Notes: generated by a model not told the origin, from the letters alone. 64,000 nucleotides of DNA from Paenibacillus_E sp040812395 (GCF_040812395.1 NZ_JBFNXH010000003.1:124001-188000), one strand, 5' to 3'. Positions 48,997 through 57,581 are shown, counted from the stretch's first letter. Made by a program: numbers and translations.

Positions 48997-51281
48997 CGGG
49001 CACCGCCTTCGAGCTGCGACAGCAGCCCCAGGGCGAGCTGCTTGCCGAGCAAGCCGACCTCCTCGATCGGCCCGACACAGGCTGGGCAGCCGCTGAGGCA
49101 GCCGCACTCTGTGATCAGGCTGCGCGCCTGATCCAGCAGTTGCCCGTGCACCTCGTACAGCCGATCGCTAAGACCGACGCCGCCCGGATAGCGGTCGTAG
49201 AAAAACACAGTCGGCATTTTGTTATGCACGGCTTTTACCTGTGGAACAACCCTAATATCCATCGGGTCGCACATCAAATAAAGCGGAGCAAGATGAGCCA
49301 GTACGTTCGCAATGCCGAGAAGCGCGTGCTGCATATCATTCGCCGAACGGCCTGCAGACATCGTCTCATCGAACGTGAACCAATATGAGCTTGTATGCAT
49401 CTCTTCCTCCGGCAAACGAATAGGTCCAGATCCTATGTTCTCATGCGTGCGCAACCGGATTTTTTTGAATATCGTCGGCTGCGCATTGACGGTCACTTCG
49501 CCTAGCTGTCGCAGCAAACCAGCCGATTGTCCTTCCCTATTCACATGAAGCACCTTCAACTGCACGGCCATACTAGCGTCTGTATAGTAATCCACATTCA
49601 CCTGGCGTACATAGGCCTTCTTCTCTTCATAATCCAACTTCTCCACTTGGAATTGAATCCCTTCATGGATATAGATCGCTTCCTCATGGATAAGCGTCGG
49701 CGCGCTAAACCGGTCACATTCACCAATGACGCGGTGTCCGTTCGTCATATCGATAATGATGAAGTTCTCCTGTGCCGCCGAACGCAGCGATATATTGTGA
49801 GCGGGAAACGATTGTTCCATCCAATACCAGCGGTCTTTAACTTGATGCAGCACCTGTTCTTCTGTCAGAAATTCTAAAATATCCGTTAGCTGCTCATCGC
49901 CAAATTTCTCGTTTGCTTCGAATGGCAGCTCATAAGCTGCACATTTCACATGATCGACTAGGATCATCAGATTGTCCGGATGAATAAGTGCCTGCTCCGG
50001 CGGACGCTCAAAGAAATACCGCGGGTTCTGGATCAAATATTGATCCAGCGGATTACTGCTCGCAACGAGTATCGTCAGCGAGGTCTCCTGCCGCCGTCCG
50101 GCACGCCCGGACTGCTGCCAAGTGCTGGCTATCGTACCCGGATAGCCATTGAGCACGCACGCTTGCAGCTGGCCGATGTCGATACCTAGCTCGAGCGCGT
50201 TCGTGCTGACAACGCCGCGGATTTCCCCGCTGCGCAAGCCCTTCTCGATCTCCCGGCGCAGCTTCGGGAGGTAACCGCCGCGATAACCGCGAATCGATTT
50301 GCTGCCCAGTTCGTGTGCCACAAGCTCCTGCAGATAGGTCAGCAAAATCTCCACTCGTACACGGCTCCGCGCGAAAACAATCGTCTGGATCCCGCTTCGC
50401 AGCAGCATACCCGCCAGCTTACGAGATTCCAGCACCGAACTCTTGCGAATGCCGAGCTGCTGGTTCACAACCGGCGGATTGTAGAACACGAAATGCTTCT
50501 CGCCAGCCGGAGCTCCATTATTGTCGATAAGCGACACGCTTTCGCCGATCAATCGCTCCGTATGCTCCTTTGGATTATCAATCGTTGCGGAAGCGCAAAT
50601 AAACTGCGGCGTCGACCCGTAGAATCGACAAATACGCTTCAATCGGCGAATAACATTCGCCACATGGCTCCCAAACACACCGCGGTACGAATGCACCTCA
50701 TCGATGACGATGTAGTTCAAATTCTCGAATAACTTCACCCATTTCGTATGATGGGGAAGAATGGCCGAATGCAGCATATCCGGGTTCGTCACGACAATAT
50801 GCCCGGCATTCCGGATAGCCTGTCTGACCGTCGGCGGCGTATCCCCGTCATACGTATGCGTCTTAATGTCGACTTCCATAAAATCGACCATTTCCTGCAG
50901 TTCAGCGACCTGATCTTGCGCGAGCGCCTTGGTCGGAAACAAATACAACGCGCGCGACGCGTCGTTCTCGAGGATTTTTTGCAGCACAGGCAGGTTATAA
51001 CAAAGGGTCTTGCCTGAAGCAGTCGGCGTCACAGTGACAACATGATTGCCAGCAGTCGCTTCCCGGAACGAAGCCGCTTGATGCGTATATAGATGGTGAA
51101 TATTCTTATGCTCGAGCGCAGCACGAATACCCTCATGCAGCCCCTCTGGAAAAACGTCCAGCTTCGGGTCGCGCGGGGGTATTGTATGCCAATATGTAAC
51201 CTGGGACATGATCTCTGGGGATCTGCGTATCCAGTCAATCATTTCTGAAATGGAAGAAACTTTACCTGTTAAAGGATTCAT
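48993..51281 (-). CDS. mrfA: DEAD/DEAH-box helicase MrfA (YprA)
   Basis: 762 aa. Helicase motifs: TPTASGKT near residue 85, VIDEVHSYRG near 193, CASATIDNP near 230, then ELGIDIGQLQA and QQSGRAGRRQET near 390. The C-terminal zinc-binding (MZB/DUF1998) domain has CGCLSGCPAC near 735 with four cysteines. MrfA is a 3'-5' DNA helicase that works with MrfB in mitomycin-lesion excision. It is the first gene of a repair run ending in nfo. No LexA box was seen just upstream. Confidence 0.93.
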   Translation of the reverse strand: MNPLTGKVSSISEMIDWIRRSPEIMSQVTYWHTIPPRDPKLDVFPEGLHEGIRAALEHKNIHHLYTHQAASFREATAGNHVVTVTPTASGKTLCYNLPVLQKILENDASRALYLFPTKALAQDQVAELQEMVDFMEVDIKTHTYDGDTPPTVRQAIRNAGHIVVTNPDMLHSAILPHHTKWVKLFENLNYIVIDEVHSYRGVFGSHVANVIRRLKRICRFYGSTPQFICASATIDNPKEHTERLIGESVSLIDNNGAPAGEKHFVFYNPPVVNQQLGIRKSSVLESRKLAGMLLRSGIQTIVFARSRVRVEILLTYLQELVAHELGSKSIRGYRGGYLPKLRREIEKGLRSGEIRGVVSTNALELGIDIGQLQACVLNGYPGTIASTWQQSGRAGRRQETSLTILVASSNPLDQYLIQNPRYFFERPPEQALIHPDNLMILVDHVKCAAYELPFEANEKFGDEQLTDILEFLTEEQVLHQVKDRWYWMEQSFPAHNISLRSAAQENFIIIDMTNGHRVIGECDRFSAPTLIHEEAIYIHEGIQFQVEKLDYEEKKAYVRQVNVDYYTDASMAVQLKVLHVNREGQSAGLLRQLGEVTVNAQPTIFKKIRLRTHENIGSGPIRLPEEEMHTSSYWFTFDETMSAGRSANDMQHALLGIANVLAHLAPLYLMCDPMDIRVVPQVKAVHNKMPTVFFYDRYPGGVGLSDRLYEVHGQLLDQARSLITECGCLSGCPACVGPIEEVGLLGKQLALGLLSQLEGGAR

Positions 51282-51339
51282 GAGTCGAATCTCCTTACCA
51301 CAACGTTTCTTTCATTTTACAGAATACACGTTCGTATGT

Positions 51340-51555
51340 CTACATGAGATCCGATGAATCATCATAATCGTAACGTATGCCTTCATACTCTGTGATTGCA
51401 GTCTGCGAAGGTGCATTTAGCGCCTGTGTAGCGCTTTCCTGTAATTTTAGCAGCACCTCGCGATAATCCCTAGTGCGGTGGTCTTCAATTTCATGTTTCA
51501 TAGCTGTTCTCAGAGCTCTTTCAATGATGACAACATCATGACTTGTAAAATTCAC
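51340..51555 (-). CDS. 71-aa protein, unknown
   Basis: GTG start 10 nt after GAGGTG. Helical and charged (VVIIERALRTAMKHEIEDHRTRDY, seen in parts, then a Gln/Ala stretch), ending in an acidic tail (YDYDDSSDLM). It precedes mrfA by 58 bp on the same strand. No family recognised. Confidence 0.6.
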   Translation of the reverse strand: MNFTSHDVVIIERALRTAMKHEIEDHRTRDYREVLLKLQESATQALNAPSQTAITEYEGIRYDYDDSSDLM

Positions 51556-51711
51556 CGTCTGCTCGCACCTCTTCTTGGTACTTCATTTCCTAACCACTAG
51601 CTTTGCCTAATTCAAGGATAAACATACAAATGTGTCCATTTTCCGTCAATTCGCATGGCGTGACTGAATCAAGTACAATGTAAAAGAACTACATACTGAG
51701 GAGGAAATGAT

Positions 51712-52317
51712 ATGACAACAGCATTGCCTGAAGAGATTGAAACCCATCGTCAACCCGACCACGAAATTAATCCGCAATTTCTCACCCGTTGGTCGCCGCG
51801 CTCCTTTAAGAATCAGGAAGTCCCTGAGGATGTATTACTTAGTTTATTTGAGGCAGCACGCTGGGCTCCGTCAGGCGGCAACTTGCAGCCTTGGCGTTTC
51901 ATCCTCGCTCGTTCAACCGAAGAATTAAGCCTATTTCATTCTTTCATAGCCCCCGCCAATCGCGAATGGTGTGAAAAAGCTCCGGTGCTCGCGCTAATCG
52001 TCTCGAACACGAAAACAGCAAGCGGCAACGCCAATACCTCGCACGCTTTCGACGCCGGTGCAGCTTGGGGATATTTGGCACTAGAGGCAGCAAATCAAGG
52101 TTTGATCACACATGCGATGGGTGGTTTCGATCGTGACAAAGCCCGTGAAACGCTTGCGATTCCCGAAGAATTCGACATCCATGCCGTCATTGCAATTGGC
52201 TATCGAGGACCTGTAGATGCTTTAGATGAGAAGTTCCAGGAGCGTGAAGTTCCGTCTAGTCGTCGCCCATTGAGTGAATTACTCTTAAGCGGCACATTTG
52301 GAAAGAGTTATAAGTGA
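51712..52317 (+). CDS. nitroreductase-family protein
   Basis: 201 aa, GAGGAGG upstream. FMN-binding residues of the family are seen in TRWSPRSFKNQEV near residue 24 and EAARWAPSGGNLQPWRF near 46, with AAWGYLALEAANQGL near 120. These dimeric flavoenzymes reduce nitro compounds, quinones or similar electrophiles with NAD(P)H. It is monocistronic with its own terminator. Confidence 0.9.
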   Translation: MTTALPEEIETHRQPDHEINPQFLTRWSPRSFKNQEVPEDVLLSLFEAARWAPSGGNLQPWRFILARSTEELSLFHSFIAPANREWCEKAPVLALIVSNTKTASGNANTSHAFDAGAAWGYLALEAANQGLITHAMGGFDRDKARETLAIPEEFDIHAVIAIGYRGPVDALDEKFQEREVPSSRRPLSELLLSGTFGKSYK

Positions 52318-52327
52318 TATTAAACGC

Positions 52328-52365
52328 AGAACATCTCGGCACCATGTGCAAAGATGTTCTTTTTT
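52328..52365 (+). terminator. terminator of the nitroreductase gene
   Basis: AGAACATCT pairs with AGATGTTCT, followed by TTTTT. Confidence 0.85.
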
Positions 52366-52388
52366 CATCCTTAGACACTTTCGCCTCT

Positions 52389-53381
52389 TTAAACGTAAGG
52401 CGGGTCCCACGCCTTCTTATCCCAGCCTAGCGTATCGCTAATGACGTTCATTTCCCGGTCTAGCCTGACATTAACGCCAAAAGGCAGCTTTTGTTTATGC
52501 CAGAACCGGACATCGCGCCACTGGACCTCATAACCGTCCTGCTGCTCCCTCCAGCATACATGAATTCGCTGCGCAAAATGCAGGAAAGCGCGGACGCCAT
52601 CTGTTGCCAAGGTTGCTTTCACAATGGGATGCGAATCCCCTCCCGCATAATCCGTTCGGCTGAACTCTTCCTGAATCTGTATCATGCCGAATCGGATCGT
52701 GCCGAGGTAGAAGTTCGTTTCTCCCTCCATCACGAACTGCCAATGAAACCAGCTAAGACCGGGGATGAGGTGGCAGATGCCATCCTGATTTAATTCACTC
52801 AGCACCCGTTTCACCAAATAAGTCCGATGACCGTAGCGAATGGCGATATAGAGAAAACTGACCCCGTAGATCCAAGCAAACATACTCCCTGTTTGACTGG
52901 CTTCACCCCCGCTCCATCCGAGCAGCCAAAGCAGCACCCCGACAGTGTGAATGGCGAACAAGAAAGGTTCGTAAAGACAGAGCGTATCCAGATGAAACCA
53001 TTTGGATGTAAAAGGACGGAAACATTGCACGCCATACACATTAAACAAATCCAGAAAAACATGGAACACAACAGCGGCAAATGTCCATAAGTAAAGACTT
53101 AGCAGGTGATCCCATACGCCGAACATGGCGGCAAGCGGCAAACAAAGAACGATCGGCCATATAAATAATGCCGGCAAGGAATGTGTTATGCCCCGGTGAA
53201 TCCGAACGTAACTGGCATATCCGCGCAATCGCGCTACCGTATCAAAATCCGGAGCATGGGAGCCTATGACCGTACCTGCAAAAATCGCATGTGCGAGCGC
53301 AGGCTCCTGAGCAACGGCAGGCTCTAAACAAGCCAATCCGGCTAGTGTGACTCCGAACAACAAATGGCTTCCTGTATCCAC
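52389..53381 (-). CDS. YfhP-like membrane-bound metal-dependent hydrolase (DUF457)
   Basis: 330 aa from the GTG at 53381, 8 nt after AGGTG; longer readings enter the upstream gene. The motif VDTGSHLLFG at the start, SHAPDFDT near 40, HRGITHSLPAL near 64 and DLFNVYGVQ near 112 carry the His/Asp set of this family. About five transmembrane helices in the first 220 residues and a soluble tail. The physiological substrate is unknown. It ends a three-gene run with two lipid-type acyltransferases. Confidence 0.85.
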   Translation of the reverse strand: MDTGSHLLFGVTLAGLACLEPAVAQEPALAHAIFAGTVIGSHAPDFDTVARLRGYASYVRIHRGITHSLPALFIWPIVLCLPLAAMFGVWDHLLSLYLWTFAAVVFHVFLDLFNVYGVQCFRPFTSKWFHLDTLCLYEPFLFAIHTVGVLLWLLGWSGGEASQTGSMFAWIYGVSFLYIAIRYGHRTYLVKRVLSELNQDGICHLIPGLSWFHWQFVMEGETNFYLGTIRFGMIQIQEEFSRTDYAGGDSHPIVKATLATDGVRAFLHFAQRIHVCWREQQDGYEVQWRDVRFWHKQKLPFGVNVRLDREMNVISDTLGWDKKAWDPPYV

Positions 53382-53412
53382 GCGTAGTTCACCTATCCTT
53401 TTCCTGGGTGTG

Positions 53413-54381
53413 TTAACCTGCAGCTTCCGCTGTGAAGATGCTGCTCTCCCTCTCCGTTTCCTGATCGACCGCCCATGCCGGAGCTTTCTCCCAACGTTCA
53501 TGCACATTAAACCAATAAAACCATTCCGAAGGATGCTCCCTGATAACATCCGCCATGAAATCGCTTAGGAGCTGATTCGCCTCCGCTCGTTGCGTACGGG
53601 CAAATTGCTCGTGCAGATACAGGGGTTGGTTAAAAACGAATCGATGCCGGAATCCAGTTTTCCGATACCCGTAGAAAGGCACAAGCGGCACCTGATTCTC
53701 AATCGCCAGCATCGCAGCTCCTTCCGGCGTGCGTGTCTGTCTTCCAAACAATCGGGTAAGCGGAAATGAAGGCCTCCAGAAATCCCCCAAAATGAAGAGC
53801 ACGCCTCCTCCAGAAATATGCTTCCTAAGGGCCCGGTAAAGTTCCAGCGACGGGGTATTGTCATAATCCAGACCTCTGCATCCCATCGCTTGAAATTTGA
53901 GATAGAGTGGTCTAAGCTCGGCACTTCCTGCCGAAGCAATCGTTAAACAATCGTAATGGCGCGATAAATACCAGTAGGCATAAAAAAAATTCCCTACATG
54001 CGGGGTATATACGATAAAGCCTTTCCCTTGTGCTCGCAGCTCCGCTTCTTTCAGGTATGCCTCCCCCTGAACCTCGAAGTTGTTCAAACCCGTCTTCTCT
54101 ATGTGATACGATTGGAATAGAATTTCGAACAAGGTAAATACCAAATTGCGAAAATAGCTTTTGCTTATCTGCTTCGACGCATGTTCCGACAGAGGCGCCA
54201 ATACATCGATGATATTGAGTTCGACACGTCTTCTAACTCCCTGCTTAGCTCCCCAGTAAATCAACTGCGCTATCAAAGTGCAAATTCCTGCCATCAGCCA
54301 GCCCGGGAGTAGTTGAAAGACGTTCGATAAACGGCGAAGCGCGGGTTCATTCCGCGTTAATTTCGATATCCAATCGTACAA
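53413..54381 (-). CDS. LPLAT-superfamily acyltransferase, LpxL/HtrB-like
   Basis: 322 aa. One N-terminal hydrophobic helix (about residues 25-45). The acyltransferase site is YTPHVGNFFYA near 125 (His with Asn at +3, where LpxL has HxGxWE), and VLFILGDFWRP and RTPEGAAMLA follow as in the lipid A acyltransferase branch. A Gram-positive has no lipid A, so another acceptor is likely. The gene lies 17 bp after an OlsB-like N-acyltransferase, which makes an N-acyl amino acid the obvious candidate acceptor. Confidence 0.8.
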   Translation of the reverse strand: MYDWISKLTRNEPALRRLSNVFQLLPGWLMAGICTLIAQLIYWGAKQGVRRRVELNIIDVLAPLSEHASKQISKSYFRNLVFTLFEILFQSYHIEKTGLNNFEVQGEAYLKEAELRAQGKGFIVYTPHVGNFFYAYWYLSRHYDCLTIASAGSAELRPLYLKFQAMGCRGLDYDNTPSLELYRALRKHISGGGVLFILGDFWRPSFPLTRLFGRQTRTPEGAAMLAIENQVPLVPFYGYRKTGFRHRFVFNQPLYLHEQFARTQRAEANQLLSDFMADVIREHPSEWFYWFNVHERWEKAPAWAVDQETERESSIFTAEAAG

Positions 54382-54398
54382 ATGGTTCCCTCCTAAAT

Positions 54399-55169
54399 CT
54401 AGGTTTGCAGAAAGTGGCGCTTGTATCTGCGGGTCACTCGATCCTTTTGCAATATAATAAAGAAGTCTACTGATTGAAAAAGATCATCATACGCCGGGTC
54501 TCCGCCGATCTCTGCACCAAGCCATGAATAACCTTTCATCAGCGGAGGAAGTTTGCGAAACATTTCCTTCTCGTCGCATGCATGATCCAACATGGCAAGA
54601 CCTTGAATACGGTGCGTAGCAAGCGGTTGAATGCCGAAACGGTCCGTAAGTACTCCCTTCTGCCGCAGCATCGTATAGATGGCATTCAAGTCTTCCATCG
54701 TTTCCATATGTACACTGGCGCAGCCGATTAAATAGGAATAATTGCGCTCGCTAATATAAGCGGCAATCCCTTCCCATAAAAGCTGAATCGCTTTGCCTCC
54801 TCGATAAGGAAGTGCAATGCAACTGCGACCCAGCTCAAGCGTCTGGCTTTTGTAAGGGACATATTCGCTTAAATCAAATTCGCTTTCTGAATAAAATCCG
54901 ATGCCGCTCAGCGCCCGATCTCCCGGCAACAGTCGGTACGTGCCAATCACTTGATCTGTGTCCATATCTTTAACAATCAAATGATCACAGTACGCGTCAT
55001 AAGCATCTCTCTCCAAACCCTCTTCATTCAACATTCGCATGTTTTTCTCTTCTTCCACAAACACTTCATACCTTAAACGCATAGCCTGTTCGATTTCTTT
55101 TGCGCTTGTCGCTAGCATGACAGACAGCTTGGGATGCTGCGGCGCCGTATTCAGAAGCGATGAACTCAT
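54399..55169 (-). CDS. OlsB-like N-acyltransferase (GNAT fold)
   Basis: 256 aa from the ATG at 55169, 10 nt after AAAGG; an in-frame TTG at 55187 overlaps the site. Family marks are RLRYEVFVEE near residue 31, YCDHLIVKD near 57, GTYRLLPGD near 73, GFYSESEFDLS near 86 and TLELGRSCIA near 106, followed by LIGCASVHM near 145. OlsB proteins acylate the amino group of ornithine from acyl-ACP; homologues use other amino acids or make N-acyl signals. First gene of a tight run with the LPLAT and the membrane hydrolase. Confidence 0.82.
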   Translation of the reverse strand: MSSSLLNTAPQHPKLSVMLATSAKEIEQAMRLRYEVFVEEEKNMRMLNEEGLERDAYDAYCDHLIVKDMDTDQVIGTYRLLPGDRALSGIGFYSESEFDLSEYVPYKSQTLELGRSCIALPYRGGKAIQLLWEGIAAYISERNYSYLIGCASVHMETMEDLNAIYTMLRQKGVLTDRFGIQPLATHRIQGLAMLDHACDEKEMFRKLPPLMKGYSWLGAEIGGDPAYDDLFQSVDFFIILQKDRVTRRYKRHFLQT

Positions 55170-55302
55170 CTTCTTCACGCCTTTCAAAGGGGATCAGTGA
55201 TTAACAATCTTCTTCTATGACAAGGTTAGCAGAGGATTATTAAGCGATCGTTTTCGTGTTATTAAGCTTTTGTAATATTTTTACATGCGTTTGTTCATTA
55301 AG

Positions 55303-55325
55303 AAAAAACTGAGGCTGCGCCTCAG
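55303..55325 (-). terminator. terminator of the candidate ncRNA
   Basis: On the minus strand CTGAGGC-GCA-GCCTCAG then TTTTTT. It has no protein gene upstream within 750 bp on that strand, and lies upstream of olsB-like, so it implies a non-coding transcript. Confidence 0.85.
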
Positions 55326-55960
55326 GTCCTTGTCCATACCCCTACGTTTGAGTATGGGGAGAGAATTGGGTATGGAGTTCCAACCGTTTCTTGAAATCGT
55401 GTTTCATTGAATTGATTCAGCGGTAATAACACGATTTCAAATACGGCCGCTATCGGTTTTTAATCCGGTATTCCTATCCATCAGCACCCCTGTAAGATTC
55501 CGGGTACATTCCACCTCCGCAAGCTTCGCAAGAAAACGGAGGAGGTACTGCCGGATCGCCTATTCCCCATACACAGCGATATCGACGGAACTACGAGGCC
55601 TTATTCCAGGGTAAAGTCTCTTTTCTCCCCCTGAAGCGGAACTAGGGTGCGTTAAGTAAGCGAAAACGTGCATGAAACACACCTTTTCCTGCTCATAACG
55701 CACGGTAGTTCCGCGAAATGTCCCCACAACCGAAAATACCACCTCTCAACGCATCTACGTTCCGCTCACCCCTGCAAAAGACGATCTCTCGCAGTTCGAG
55801 GCGGTATGAGGTGATCCAAACCGCTGTGGCATCTCCGGACCTTCTACGTCTAGCATGTCTAAAGCTCGCATCACACGATGCGTGCGGAATCTCCCCGCTC
55901 TGCGAGCTCGTTACACCCACAAACCTGACGAGATTTGCTCTCTTATCTGTTAGAATGTGT
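55303..55960 (-). ncRNA. candidate large structured non-coding RNA
   Basis: No convincing protein gene occupies this stretch. The minus strand holds a series of long helices: 55863-55870 with 55901-55908 (8 bp); 55736-55745 with 55798-55807 (10 bp) enclosing a hairpin at 55772-55794; 55636-55644 with 55706-55714 (9 bp) stacked on 55647-55654 with 55696-55703 (8 bp); a hairpin at 55496-55557; 55391-55403 with 55428-55440 (13 bp); 55333-55341 with 55368-55376 (9 bp). G-U pairs in two of them exist only on the minus strand, and a terminator closes the 3' end. The 5' end and family are unknown. Confidence 0.6.
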
Positions 55961-56008
55961 ATCCCCTTACGCTTTATTTCTGTAAAGGATTTAAACAATC
56001 TGTAAAAT

Positions 56009-56043
56009 AAAAAAACAGAATCCGTAAAGGGTTCTGTTTCTTC
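56009..56043 (-). terminator. terminator after the 33-aa peptide gene
   Basis: On the minus strand ACAGAACCC, TTTAC, GGATTCTGT, then TTTTTTTATTTT. One A-C mismatch on this strand pairs as T-G on the plus strand, but the long T-run is on the minus strand. Confidence 0.7.
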
Positions 56044-56097
56044 TAAATCAACTCATATAGCAATCAAGCCCGTACATAACCTACATTCCAGTTGCAT

Positions 56098-56199
56098 TCA
56101 AGCCCTGTCATTGTACGCTTGTTTGATTTCTCTTATCATTATAAAAAAAATAGATGACATAAAAATGGAGAGCAGCACTTCAGCAAGCGTAATTCCCAT
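56098..56199 (-). CDS. 33-aa membrane peptide
   Basis: The ATG at 56199 follows GAGGTG by 5 nt and the frame ends TGA at 56100-56098. The peptide has one hydrophobic helix (LLSIFMSSIFFIMI) and a charged tail (REIKQAYNDRA). It has its own downstream terminator and lies just upstream of the candidate ncRNA on the same strand. The form is that of small membrane toxins or regulators, but no known family was recognised. Confidence 0.5.
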   Translation of the reverse strand: MGITLAEVLLSIFMSSIFFIMIREIKQAYNDRA

Positions 56200-56339
56200 T
56201 AGATCACCTCGATGTGCGCACTTTTGGATAGTCTATGAGAGAGGCAAAAGAAACTTGACTGATTTCTGCCGTATAATCTTATTTCTGTTGTGGAATCGTA
56301 ACGAAGGGTTAAACATCCTAGAAAAGGAGGACAACTTCA

Positions 56340-56555
56340 ATGGCTAAACCTGATGATCGCGCTGATAATCCAGCTCGCATCCAGAACGCAATCGATCATA
56401 CGATAGCAAATCTTCACGAAGCTGAGAATTATTTGGACGCGCATGCTGATGAAATATCCGCAGAGGATAAGCAAAGCATCGAATCCAAAAATGAGCGCCG
56501 CAAAGAAAGCATCAATGGCTTTATCGAAGAGAAACGGGACGAAACGAACCAATGA
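56340..56555 (+). CDS. tlp: small acid-soluble spore protein Tlp
   Basis: 71 aa, ATG 9 nt after AAGGAGG. MAKPDDRADN at the start and ESKNERRKESINGFIEEKRDE at the end (in parts) match Tlp of B. subtilis. It is a very charged, helical core protein of the spore made in the forespore. A terminator follows directly. Confidence 0.93.
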   Translation: MAKPDDRADNPARIQNAIDHTIANLHEAENYLDAHADEISAEDKQSIESKNERRKESINGFIEEKRDETNQ

Positions 56556-56556
56556 G

Positions 56557-56592
56557 AAAAAGCCTTTTCCATTTAATTGGAAAAGGCTTTTT
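56557..56592. terminator. bidirectional intrinsic terminator
   Basis: AAAAAGCCTTTTCC (56557-56570) pairs perfectly with its complement at 56579-56592, between convergent tlp and rnz. Confidence 0.9.
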
Positions 56593-56596
56593 CATT

Positions 56597-57526
56597 TCAC
56601 GCTTTACGCGGCACTTCAAAGCTCCAAAAATCTTTAGCCACATGGCTGTTCGCATGGATGTTTTGCGCTTCCTGAAGCAGCAAAAGGATTTCTTCGCCTT
56701 GATAACGCGAGCTAATGTGCGTCATAATCAGCGCTCCAGCGCCAGCTTCCTCAGCCGTCCGAGCTGCATCTACGGAAGTCGCATGGTCAAACGCATACGC
56801 AAGCTCCTGCTTGTCCATGCCAAATGTCGCCTCATGCACCAGCACGTCCGCGCTAGCGGCCAAATGCTGTGCTCCGCTGCAATAGCGGGTATCGCCGAGA
56901 ATAACAACGATTCGCCCAGGAATCGGCGGTCCGACGTAATCGGCGCCACGCAAGATGCGGCTGTCCGCTAACTCCACGGTGTGCCCTTGTTTCAGCTTGC
57001 CGTAAATCGGCCCTGCGGGTACCCCAAGCTGAGCAAGCTTCTCCATCAACAGCTTACCTGGTTGATCCTTCTCGATAATCCGAAAGCCGAAGCATTCGAT
57101 ACGATGCTCGAGGCGCGCAGTTTCTACACGAAAGGTCTCGTCCTCGAACAGCAGCCCTTCCTCCGTGATTTCTACCACATGTAGCGTATAGCTTAAGTGC
57201 GCTCCGCTTATTAACAGCGCAGTATCAATAAAACTTTTTAGACCGACGGGACCATAAACCGTAAGCGGGGTATCTCCGCCTAAATAAGAACGACTGGTTA
57301 ATAGCCCGGGAATTCCATATATATGGTCGCCATGCAAATGCGTAATAAACAATTTCTCCGTACGTCCTAATTTAACAGGTGAGTGCAAAATTTGCTGCTG
57401 CGTGCCTTCACCGCAATCAAACAGCCAATAAAATCCTCTTTCCTCTAGCAAGTTAAGGGCAATTGAAGTCACGTTGCGTTGTTTCGAGGGCATACCTGCC
57501 CCTGTTCCAAGAAAATACAATTCCAC
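56597..57526 (-). CDS. rnz: ribonuclease Z
   Basis: 309 aa, GTG start 8 nt after AGGAG. The metallo-beta-lactamase signature THLHGDHIYG is near residue 62, FDCGEGTQQQ near 37, GDTRYC near 213 and HEATF near 230; TFGMDKQELAYAFDHAT carries the RNase Z exosite-side loop. It trims tRNA 3' ends. TTGACT-17-TAGCAT (57582-57610) is its likely promoter. Confidence 0.95.
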   Translation of the reverse strand: MELYFLGTGAGMPSKQRNVTSIALNLLEERGFYWLFDCGEGTQQQILHSPVKLGRTEKLFITHLHGDHIYGIPGLLTSRSYLGGDTPLTVYGPVGLKSFIDTALLISGAHLSYTLHVVEITEEGLLFEDETFRVETARLEHRIECFGFRIIEKDQPGKLLMEKLAQLGVPAGPIYGKLKQGHTVELADSRILRGADYVGPPIPGRIVVILGDTRYCSGAQHLAASADVLVHEATFGMDKQELAYAFDHATSVDAARTAEEAGAGALIMTHISSRYQGEEILLLLQEAQNIHANSHVAKDFWSFEVPRKA

Positions 57527-57581
57527 TGTACAAACTCCTATCTATGAGTAAATCCTGATCCACACAATCTCTTTTCACAAA

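Noticed and set aside
55560..55742. 60-codon minus-strand frame over the structured RNA
   Set aside because: No ribosome site and no protein-like pattern; better explained by RNA structure.
55693..55998. 101-codon minus-strand frame over the structured RNA
   Set aside because: Arg/Ser-rich, no ribosome site, no motif, and it runs through several stable helices.
56111..56347. 78-codon plus-strand frame before tlp
   Set aside because: It overlaps the tlp ribosome site, lacks its own, and is antisense to the better-supported 33-aa gene.
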